From Streptomyces sp. NBC_00663 (GTDB lineage: Bacteria; Actinomycetota; Actinomycetes; Streptomycetales; Streptomycetaceae), in NCBI RefSeq assembly GCF_036226885.1, contig NZ_CP109027.1:4526001-4590000 (forward strand): 64,000 bases of DNA. The letters are read 5' to 3'. Position 1 is the stretch's first letter. Every line of letters begins with the position of its first letter. Made by a program: the position numbers and the translations under genes. Below the pieces are notes generated by a model, which saw nothing but the letters and a program-made list of their open reading frames with translations, was not told the DNA's origin and did not search any database. This document shows, in pieces, positions 58,301 to 64,000 of this stretch.

Positions 58301-58346
58301 ACGAAGACCCCGGCGCCGGGAGTGGAACCCGGGCCGGGGTCTTCGT
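58301..58346 (-). terminator. Large hairpin terminating the exporter operon
   Basis: ACGAAGACCCCGG (58301-58313) pairs with CCGGGGTCTTCGT (58334-58346), with a smaller CCGGG/CCCGG inner stem. It lies 69 bp past the MFS stop on the minus strand and shields the carboxylase promoter. Confidence 0.7.
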
Positions 58347-58414
58347 GCGCTGGCCGGTGCGGTGGGCGGGGGGCGTCGGAACCGACCGGCCGTCCAGGGG
58401 TACGTCGGGTACCC

Positions 58415-59869
58415 CTAGGCCTTGGTGTTCTCGCTCGGCCTGTTGGTCAGGCGGGGCAGGAACAGGGCCGTGGCCGCCGCCGTCGCCAGCAGCATCACCA
58501 CGCTGATCACAAAGCTGGTGTCCATGCCCTGCTGGAAGTGGGAGGTGTCCGCGATCAGCGCGCCGAACGCCGCCACCGCGATGCAACTGCCCACCTGCCG
58601 GAAGGTGTTGAGCACCGCAGCCGCCGTACCGGCCCGGTCGCCGTCGATGTTCTCCAGGATGGCCGCCGTGAGGGAGGGCACCGCGAGTCCGCCGCCGAGG
58701 CCGATCGGGACCAGGAGCAGCACGGGGATCCAGTACGAGGTGGAGGAGGTGACCGTCAGCATGAGCACCGAGCCCGCCGTCATCACCAGCTGGCCGATGG
58801 CCATCGGCACCCACGCACCCTTGCGGGCCGCGAGCTTGACGCCCGCCATGTTGACGATGGAAATTAGCGCGCACATCGGGATGAACATCGCGCCGGTGCT
58901 GACCGGGGAGGCGCCGCGCACCTGCTGGAAGTACATGCCGAGCAGGAAGATCGCGCCGTAGAAGACCGCGTTGATGGTGAAGCCGGCCGCGAGGCAGACG
59001 ACGACCGTGCGGTTCTTGAAGATGCTCAGCGGCACCATCGGCTGCTCACGCCGCGACTGCGTCGTCACGAACACCGCGATCGCCACCGCGGCGAGCGCCA
59101 GGGTGCCCAGCACGTCCGCGCTCCCCCAGCCCGCACGCCCGCCCTCGATCACGGCGTACGTCAGACCGGCCAGGGACGCCACCACCGAGAGCTGCCCGAG
59201 CAGGTCCACCGGGGCCGCCCGGCGCGGCGAGGGGGCGATACGGGTCAGCAGGGCGAGCCCGAGGGCACCGACCGGGAGGTTCAGGTAGAACACCGCGCGC
59301 CAGCTCAGCCCGCTGGTGAGCATGCCGCCGATGACCGGCCCGACCGCCACGGCCACCGAACCGGCCGCCGTCCAGATCGCGATGGCCCGCGCCCGCTTGC
59401 CGGGGTCGGTGTAGGTCTGCCGGATCAGCGCGAGCGAGGCCGGCACCATCAGCGCCGCCGCACCGCCCTGCACCATGCGGGCGCCGATCAGCGTGCCGAG
59501 GTTCGGGGCGACACCGCAGGCCAGGGAGGCGACGGTGAAGGAGGCAAGCCCCCAGGCGTAGGCGCGGCTGGCACCGATCCGGTCCGAGAAGGTACCGGCC
59601 GACAGCATGAACGCCGCGAACATCAGCGTGTAGCCGTCCACGATCCACTGGAGGTCGGCCATCGTGCCGCCGAGGCTGTGGGAGATGGCCGGGAGGGCCA
59701 CGTTGACGACCGAGCCGTCGAGGGAGATGACGAAGAAGGCGAGCAGGGCCGCCGCGAGGACGGTGGTGGTGGAGGAGGTCGAGGGGGAGGTGGGGGCGGA
59801 CGGGTCCGCCGCCGGTCCGTCCGGGGTGCGGGGCCGGTCGGTCCGCGCGGGCCGGGTCAGGATGGCCAT
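58415..59869 (-). CDS. DHA2-type drug/proton antiporter (MFS, about 14 membrane helices)
   Basis: The product is 484 residues starting at ATG 59869. About fourteen hydrophobic helices, DHA2 motif A-type DGYTLMFAAFMLSAGTFSDR and motif C-like GPVIGGMLTSGLSWRAVFYL. A 35-residue polar N-tail (Pro/Ser/Thr rich) is cytoplasmic. Exports small hydrophobic molecules with protons, so it likely provides self-resistance to the cluster product. Follows the tautomerase (72 bp) and SDR on one strand; transcription should start near the paired palindromes at 61334-61371. Confidence 0.9.
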   Translation of the reverse strand: MAILTRPARTDRPRTPDGPAADPSAPTSPSTSSTTTVLAAALLAFFVISLDGSVVNVALPAISHSLGGTMADLQWIVDGYTLMFAAFMLSAGTFSDRIGASRAYAWGLASFTVASLACGVAPNLGTLIGARMVQGGAAALMVPASLALIRQTYTDPGKRARAIAIWTAAGSVAVAVGPVIGGMLTSGLSWRAVFYLNLPVGALGLALLTRIAPSPRRAAPVDLLGQLSVVASLAGLTYAVIEGGRAGWGSADVLGTLALAAVAIAVFVTTQSRREQPMVPLSIFKNRTVVVCLAAGFTINAVFYGAIFLLGMYFQQVRGASPVSTGAMFIPMCALISIVNMAGVKLAARKGAWVPMAIGQLVMTAGSVLMLTVTSSTSYWIPVLLLVPIGLGGGLAVPSLTAAILENIDGDRAGTAAAVLNTFRQVGSCIAVAAFGALIADTSHFQQGMDTSFVISVVMLLATAAATALFLPRLTNRPSENTKA

Positions 59870-59941
59870 GGGAACTCTCCTTGTGAGAAAGGGGTGGAGG
59901 GGGGAGGGGCCCTCAGCCAGGGAGGGCCGGAGTGGGTTCGC

Positions 59942-60172
59942 TCAGGCGTCCACCGGCGCGGCGCGGCGACGGCTGAGTTCGGCGAACTCCGGGTTCGTGC
60001 CGAGCACTCCGCCCTCGCCCCAGCGGTTCTGCGGGATCTCCTGGATGAAGACGGTGATCTTGTCGAGGGGTGCCCCGATGACCCGGTGCACGGTCGCGGT
60101 GAGCTCCTCGATCAGCTCCTGGCACTTCTCGTCGGTCTGGTTCGGCCAGGTGGTCATGGAGAGGATGGGCAT
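59942..60172 (-). CDS. 4-oxalocrotonate tautomerase-like protein
   Basis: The product is 76 residues starting at ATG 60172. After Met removal the N-terminus is Pro1 (MPILSMTTWPNQTDEKCQEL), the catalytic base of the tautomerase superfamily. Core helix TATVHRVIGAPLDKITVFIQ and C-terminal strand WGEGGVLGTNPEF follow the family. It may perform a keto-enol, dehalogenation or hydration step on the cluster product, or be a catalyst for a cyclisation. Assembles as a hexamer in the family. Between the SDR and the exporter on one strand. Confidence 0.85.
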   Translation of the reverse strand: MPILSMTTWPNQTDEKCQELIEELTATVHRVIGAPLDKITVFIQEIPQNRWGEGGVLGTNPEFAELSRRRAAPVDA

Positions 60173-60235
60173 GACGAAGCTCCTTGTGGCGTACGGGGGT
60201 TGAGGGTCGAGCAGGAAGAGGGGCGCGGCGGCGGG

Positions 60236-60404
60236 CTACAGGCCGGCCGAGGGTCGGGCGAGGGTCGGGCGCGAAGGGGTGGCGCGGCGGCGGTTACAGG
60301 CCGGCCGAGGGTCGGGCGAGAAGCGGTGGCGCGGCGGCGGTTACAGGCCGGCCGAGGGTCGGGCGAGAAGCGGTGGCGCGGCGGCGGTTACAGGCCGGCC
60401 GAGG
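60236..60404. repeat. 47-bp tandem repeats copying the SDR gene's 3' end
   Basis: Units starting at 60294, 60341 and 60388 are 47 bp apart and near-identical; a fourth unit begins about 60236 and is 58 bp because of an internal 11-bp duplication (GAGGGTCGGGC). Each unit begins TTACAGGCCGGCC, which on the minus strand is the SDR stop codon and its last codons, so the repeat arose from amplification of the gene's tail. Confidence 0.75.
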
Positions 60405-61212
60405 CTCCCCCGTCGAGGGTGAGGGCGGCGCCCGTGATGTGCCGGGCGGCGGGCGAGAGGAGAAAGGCCGCGAGGCGGGCCACGTCCTCCGGGTCGGCCA
60501 GTCTGCCGAGCGGGGTCTGTGCGGCGACCTGGGCCGTGACCTCGTCGGCGGTGGCGCCGGTGCGGTCGCCGATCGCCTTGGCGATCTCGTCCCACAGGGG
60601 GGTGCGGACGGCACCGGGGTCGAGGACGTTGACCCGGACGCCCGAGCGCCCGAGGTCCTTGGAGACGGCCTTGGCGAAGGCCGCGACGGCGGCGTTGACC
60701 GCGCTGTTGACCGGGAAGAGCGGGTCGGGATCCTTGCGGAAGACACCGCTGACCAGGACGACCGAGCCACCGTCGCCCTCGGCCAGCGGACCGGCGAGCG
60801 CCCGGGTGAGCCGTACGGCCCCCATCAGCTTGCCGTTGAACGTGGCCTGCCACATCGCGTCGTCGGCTTCGGCGAGCGGGGCGAGCGGGCCGTCGCCGGC
60901 GGTGTGCACCAGGCCGTCCACCCGGCCGAGCTCGGCGACCAGGACGGCGACCGTGGCGTCGACCGAGGCGGCGGAGTTGATGTCGGTCTCGTACGTCACG
61001 AGCCGCCCCGCGCCGCCCGTGCGGGCGTCGATCTCCTGCCGGGTCCGTTCCAGACGGGCCGCGTCCCGGCCGAGCAGGACGACGGTGGCGTCCGACCGGG
61101 CCAGCTCCTCGACCACGGCCGAGCCCATACCGCCGGTGGCGCCGCTGACGACGATGACGGGGGTGGCGGGGATGGCGGCGTTGGAGGCAGGGGAGGCAGG
61201 GGAGGCGTTCAT
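60388..61212 (-). CDS. SDR-family protein with altered catalytic motif
   Basis: The product is 274 residues from ATG 61212 behind GGAAGTC. Cofactor motif VIVVSGATGGMGSAVVEELA, then LGRDAARLERTRQEID, LVHTAGDGPLAPLAEADDA, and the Ser of GGSVVLVSGVFRK. The usual YxxxK becomes NxxxN (N-SAV-N) near residue 157-165, so the catalytic Tyr and Lys are both absent. The C-terminal helix and loop read PGAVRTPLWDEI and TPLGRLADPEDVA. It may bind substrate or cofactor without classical reduction. First gene of the SDR-tautomerase-exporter set. Confidence 0.8.
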   Translation of the reverse strand: MNASPASPASNAAIPATPVIVVSGATGGMGSAVVEELARSDATVVLLGRDAARLERTRQEIDARTGGAGRLVTYETDINSAASVDATVAVLVAELGRVDGLVHTAGDGPLAPLAEADDAMWQATFNGKLMGAVRLTRALAGPLAEGDGGSVVLVSGVFRKDPDPLFPVNSAVNAAVAAFAKAVSKDLGRSGVRVNVLDPGAVRTPLWDEIAKAIGDRTGATADEVTAQVAAQTPLGRLADPEDVARLAAFLLSPAARHITGAALTLDGGASAGL

Positions 61213-61333
61213 GACTTCCTCAATTCCCGGGCTGCACACCCGGCTTGACGGTACGTCAGCTAGCAGCGGCGGGCCCGGTACGAGCGGGCCCTGCCTGGTG
61301 ATGAAAAAGGTAGCCGGGTTGAGGAGTCTGCGC

Positions 61334-61371
61334 AACCATCTAGTTGGTTTTCCAGAACCAGCTAGCTGGTC
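61334..61371. promoter_or_regulatory. Paired TetR-type operators, set A
   Basis: AACCATCTAGTTGGTT (61334-61349) and AACCAGCTAGCTGGTC (61356-61371) are palindromes with centres 22 bp apart. They lie 122 bp upstream of the SDR start in the SDR-tautomerase-exporter promoter. The same palindrome pair occurs at 62084-62121. Confidence 0.75.
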
Positions 61372-61405
61372 AAACCCCGGCCGAACCGCCCCCGACCAGC
61401 GAAAA

Positions 61406-61431
61406 GGGAGCCCGGAAATCTCCGGACTCCC
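61406..61431 (-). terminator. Terminator of the third TetR gene
   Basis: GGGAG-C-CCGGA (61406-61416) pairs with TCCGG-A-CTCCC (61421-61431), one mismatch, loop AATC. It lies just past the TetR stop on the minus strand. Confidence 0.6.
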
Positions 61432-61457
61432 TCAGCCGATCAGGCTCCTGACGACCC

Positions 61458-62060
61458 TCAGACCGACCCCTGGAGCACGTTGTCGATGATCGAGTGGCCG
61501 TGTGCCACCACGCTTGCCCGCAGCAGCGCCCAGCCGCTCTCCGTGTCCCCGTCCGGGCCGAGCATCAGCCGGCGCTGCTGCGGCACGATGAACGGCCAGG
61601 ACGCGATGCCGACCAGGGCGATGAGCACGCGGGCGGCGGTCGCGGGGTCGTCGACGCCGAGGGCGAGGCTGAGCGCGGCCGTCTTGTGGACGTAGTACGC
61701 CTCGCGCTCCTTCTCGTCCGGGATCGGCTTGTCCCGGTAGTGCAGACCCTCCCAGGCCAGCAGCCGCACCAGGTCGGACTGGCGGTGGTAGTCGAAGACC
61801 TCGCCCACATAGGAGCGCAGCCCCTCCTCCGTGACGGGGATGGGGACGGCCTCCGACATATGGGCGTAGACCTTGGTCATCACGGCCGCGAACAGGGCTT
61901 CCTTGTTGCCGAAGTAGGCATAGATGCGCTGCTTGTTGACGCCGGAGCGCTCGGCGATGCGGTCCACGCGCGCCCCCGCGAGCCCATGCTCGGAGAACTC
62001 CGCCTCGGCGGCTTCCAGAAGCTTGGCGCGGGTCGCCTGCGCCTTGGGTGTCTCAGCCAT
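61458..62060 (-). CDS. Third TetR-family regulator
   Basis: The product is 200 residues from ATG 62060 (MAETPKAQATRAKLLEAAEA); an ORF start at 62111 overlaps the operators and is rejected. Helix-turn-helix: EFSEHGLAGARVDRIAERSG, VNKQRIYAYFGNKEALFAAV. The C-domain has a tryptophan cluster (LLAWEGLHYR, SGWALLRA). It probably binds the AACCANCTAGNTGGTT palindromes located on both sides (61334-61371 and 62084-62121), repressing itself, the divergent AfsA-like gene and the SDR operon until a pathway ligand appears. Confidence 0.9.
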   Translation of the reverse strand: MAETPKAQATRAKLLEAAEAEFSEHGLAGARVDRIAERSGVNKQRIYAYFGNKEALFAAVMTKVYAHMSEAVPIPVTEEGLRSYVGEVFDYHRQSDLVRLLAWEGLHYRDKPIPDEKEREAYYVHKTAALSLALGVDDPATAARVLIALVGIASWPFIVPQQRRLMLGPDGDTESGWALLRASVVAHGHSIIDNVLQGSV

Positions 62061-62083
62061 GGGAACAGCGTAGTCCACACCAC

Positions 62084-62121
62084 AACCAACTGGATGGTTC
62101 AGAAAAACCAACTAGATGGTT
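62084..62121. promoter_or_regulatory. Paired TetR-type operators, set B
   Basis: AACCAACTGGATGGTT (62084-62099) and AACCAACTAGATGGTT (62106-62121) lie between the divergent TetR and AfsA-like genes, centres 22 bp apart as in set A. Consensus AACCANCTAGNTGGTT. Confidence 0.75.
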
Positions 62122-62287
62122 GCACTCGCGCCGAGACTCCTCTACGGTCTTTCACATCGGCCCCGCCACCCCGGGAATCCCCAGGAGAACCGGTGCGGAA
62201 GCGGCGGCAGGCCCCGTACGTCCAGTGCGTCCAGCACATCAGCTGTCCCTGTTCGTCCGACGCTCCTCCCTCGTCAAGGAGAAACGC

Positions 62288-63085
62288 ATGTCAGCCACAG
62301 CCTCCCTCCGGACCCTGCTGCTCGTCGGTGACCGTTTCGCCGGATTCGCCGTCCAGCAGGACGTCCTCACCGTCAGCCAGTTCATCGAGGAGATGCGCCT
62401 CGGGGTGTACTCCTGGGACAGTCGGCCGGTGCGGGTCCGCGCCGGTCAGGGCGTCACCGCCGAGGACGCGGACATGGTCCGTGACGCGGCCCTGCTGCTC
62501 GGCCTGGGCGACCGCCTCGACCTCGACTTCCGCCCGCCGGCCCTGGCCGGCCGCGGCGAGGCCCACAAACACCGAAGCAGCAACACCCTGATAGCCGACC
62601 TGAGGCGGGACGGGGCGGACCTCTTCTCCGCCGGCCTCCGGGTCCACAACGACAACGAACTGCTCATCGACCACCAGACCGGCGAGCACGTCCAGGGCAT
62701 GGTGGCCGTCGAGGCGGCCCGGCAGATGTTCCTCGCGGTCAGCGAGCGCTACCACGCCGCCCGCTACCTGGACCGCTCGTACTACTACGTCATCGAGTCG
62801 ATGAACACGTCCTTCGAGAACTTCCTCTTCCCGGTCGACGCCACGGTCGTCTACCACTCGCTGCGCGCCGAGCTCGACAACCCGGACCGGCTGTCCTTCG
62901 CCGCGGAGATCTCCCTCCACCAGGCCGACCGCCGCGCCTCCATCACCACCGTCACCTACACGGCCTTCGACGCCCCGGTCATCGAGGCCAAGGAGCACCG
63001 CCGGGGCCGGTCCGCCGTGGAGCACACGCTGCGCAACGCGCGGCAGACGATCACGCCGGCGGAGCCGGTGCTGGCCACCGTCTGA
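62288..63085 (+). CDS. AfsA-fold hotdog protein, cluster-associated
   Basis: The product is 265 residues starting at ATG 62288 behind AAGGAG. The C-terminal half contains the AfsA-type motif GEHVQGMVAVEAARQMFLAV and MNTSFENFLFPVDATVVYHS; the N-terminal half (LTVSQFIEEMRLGVYSWDSRP) is unlike AfsA's first hotdog. It may be a variant butyrolactone-type synthase or a thioester-processing enzyme. Divergent from the third TetR gene through operator set B, so ligand-controlled. It starts the plus-strand run that continues past the window. Confidence 0.7.
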   Translation: MSATASLRTLLLVGDRFAGFAVQQDVLTVSQFIEEMRLGVYSWDSRPVRVRAGQGVTAEDADMVRDAALLLGLGDRLDLDFRPPALAGRGEAHKHRSSNTLIADLRRDGADLFSAGLRVHNDNELLIDHQTGEHVQGMVAVEAARQMFLAVSERYHAARYLDRSYYYVIESMNTSFENFLFPVDATVVYHSLRAELDNPDRLSFAAEISLHQADRRASITTVTYTAFDAPVIEAKEHRRGRSAVEHTLRNARQTITPAEPVLATV

Positions 63086-63160
63086 ACCGGCGACAACCGG
63101 CGACACCGCTCGACCCCTCTCGCTCTGCCCCCACTTCACACCCCACTCAAGGAGACAGTC

Positions 63161-63790
63161 ATGTCCGCTTCCGCCGCCCTCATCACCGCCACCGAGCTGT
63201 TCGCCAAGCCCGAGCAGATCGACGCCGTCGCCGAGGCATGGCAGGCCCACAACGACGCGTCCGGCTTCGACGGCCGCATCCTCTACCGCGGTCTGGAGAG
63301 CAACTCCGTCCTCGAACTCGCCCCGCTGCACCGCGGGTTCGAGCAGATGGAGGAGCTGCGCGCCGACTGGTGGAAGCTGTGGGAGGCCGTCGGCCCGCTG
63401 GGCGAGGGCGACTTCCGCCGCCAGTTCCTCCAGTTCGTCGAGGCGCCCAAGCCGGCCGCCGGCGCGCTGCCCGACACCCACTACGTGCAGATGCGGCACG
63501 TCGAGGTCGTGCCGCGGGTCTACCGGCAGTACCGCGCCTGGCGCGAGGAGACCATCTTCGACGTCGTGCGCACCACGGACGAGGTCAAGAGCTTCCAGGC
63601 CTTCCACTCGCTGGCCAGCACCGAGCCCGGCGTGATGTTCGTGTCCGGCTTCGACGCCGACCCGGCGACGTACATGGAGGCGTTCACCTCCCCCCGCTAC
63701 CAGCAGATCGTCCGCGAGGCGGGCGACACCTACATCACCGGAGGCGACAACGGCCTGTACACCCGCATCTACGAGCGCGTCACCGCCTGA
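63161..63790 (+). CDS. Putative two-module ferredoxin-like enzyme (ABM-like)
   Basis: The product is 209 residues starting at ATG 63161 behind GGAG. Two halves look repeated: LFAKPEQIDAVAEAWQAHND with FDGRILYRGLESNSVLELAP, then RQYRAWREETIFDVVRTTDE with FQAFHSLASTEPGVMFVSGF and PATYMEAFTSPRYQQIV. Alternating beta-alpha-beta patterns suggest dimeric alpha/beta-barrel modules like antibiotic biosynthesis monooxygenases or related cyclases. No catalytic residue is identified. Neighbours make a tailoring role in the cluster likely. Confidence 0.55.
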   Translation: MSASAALITATELFAKPEQIDAVAEAWQAHNDASGFDGRILYRGLESNSVLELAPLHRGFEQMEELRADWWKLWEAVGPLGEGDFRRQFLQFVEAPKPAAGALPDTHYVQMRHVEVVPRVYRQYRAWREETIFDVVRTTDEVKSFQAFHSLASTEPGVMFVSGFDADPATYMEAFTSPRYQQIVREAGDTYITGGDNGLYTRIYERVTA

Positions 63791-63890
63791 CGCCGACTCC
63801 CCTTCCCGCCCCACGGCCGGCCGCTGAACTCCTGTGCACCCGCGCGGCGTTGCGCGGCCGGCCGTCCGTATCCGCGAAGGAACACCCGAC

Positions 63891-64000
63891 ATGACCATCG
63901 CACCCGAGGCACCCGCGGCCCCTGTGGCGCCCACGGCTCCGGCGCCCGCACCCACCGCCCCCGCCGCCCCCATGACCCGGACCTACGACCTGAGCGTCAC
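63891..64000 (+). CDS. Partial gene cut by the window end
   Basis: ATG 63891 follows GAAGGAACACCCGAC. The first 36 codons read through to the window end: an Ala/Pro-rich leader (MTIAPEAPAAPVAPTAPAPA) followed by MTRTYDLSV. The second Met (63972 region) may be the real start. Too short to assign; it is probably the next gene of the cluster. Confidence 0.5.
   Translation, partial: MTIAPEAPAAPVAPTAPAPAPTAPAAPMTRTYDLSV

Noticed and set aside
60236..60404. Tandem repeat considered as a CRISPR array
   Set aside because: Units are contiguous without unique spacers, copy the adjacent gene's 3' end, and no cas genes occur.

Overview
The window is chromosomal DNA of a Streptomyces or a very close actinomycete. 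The evidence is high-GC third codon positions, many GTG/TTG starts, GGAG-type ribosome sites and families typical of the genus: DUF397/XRE pairs, DUF5990, DUF5994, DUF4232, a cold-shock/DEAD-box/'SCO5918-type' cluster, and an AfsA/ArpA-type butyrolactone locus. About 70 protein genes, one tRNA and several pseudogenes or remnants can be supported.

Layout. 0.2-8.7 kb: a small membrane protein, five same-strand exported FG-GAP (integrin-like) proteins with seven Ca-loop motifs each, and a Yip1-type membrane protein. 8.7-12.5 kb: a 1255-residue WD40-GTPase(Roc)-COR-TIR protein on the opposite strand, whose stop overlaps the Yip1 stop. 13.3-21.9 kb: a genomic island inserted into the 3' end of a phosphoribosyltransferase gene. 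The displaced original C-terminus lies at 13329-13409, and the intact gene with a replacement C-terminus is at 21873-22394. The island holds a 5'-truncated large serine recombinase, an IS481-type transposase fragment, a long inverted repeat, and an AT-richer two-gene operon. That operon encodes an alpha/beta-hydrolase with a TIR-like C-terminus followed by an 812-residue helical-repeat protein. It is the best candidate for an undescribed, probably defensive, system.

21.9-30 kb: phosphoribosyltransferase-dcd, tRNA-Gly(CCC), a secreted beta-propeller, two DUF5994 genes and other small genes. 30-34.5 kb: cold-shock protein, DEAD-box helicase, CBS-like and SCO5918-type proteins, a putative structured RNA or leader, a MerR regulator and a DUF4232 lipoprotein. 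35-49 kb: an FAD-monooxygenase/O-methyltransferase fusion, polysaccharide deacetylase, epimerase, a two-component system, and a coupled glycosyltransferase/DUF2064/methyltransferase set facing a molybdopterin oxidoreductase with a membrane partner. A GT-C-like membrane protein, a DUF3500 protein, a DUF397/XRE pair and a secreted protein follow. 49.5-52.3 kb: a GH97 glycosidase and an inositol-phosphatase-type enzyme.

52.3-64 kb looks like the edge of a butyrolactone-controlled biosynthetic cluster. It holds an ArpA/ScbR-type receptor divergent from an AfsA synthase, a second TetR receptor, an acyl-CoA dehydrogenase-like oxidase, a MerR regulator, acyl-CoA carboxylase beta and epsilon subunits, a DHA2-type exporter, a tautomerase, an atypical SDR, a third TetR, a second AfsA-fold protein, a putative two-module ferredoxin-like enzyme and a gene cut by the window end. 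Palindromes resembling butyrolactone autoregulatory elements precede three of these transcription units. A different palindrome, AACCANCTAGNTGGTT, occurs as two pairs with the same 22-bp centre spacing, in front of the SDR operon and between the third TetR and the second AfsA-like gene. These are probable operators of that TetR. Carboxylase subunits, an AfsA-type regulator and an exporter would fit a polyketide cluster continuing past 64 kb, but no polyketide synthase is visible here.
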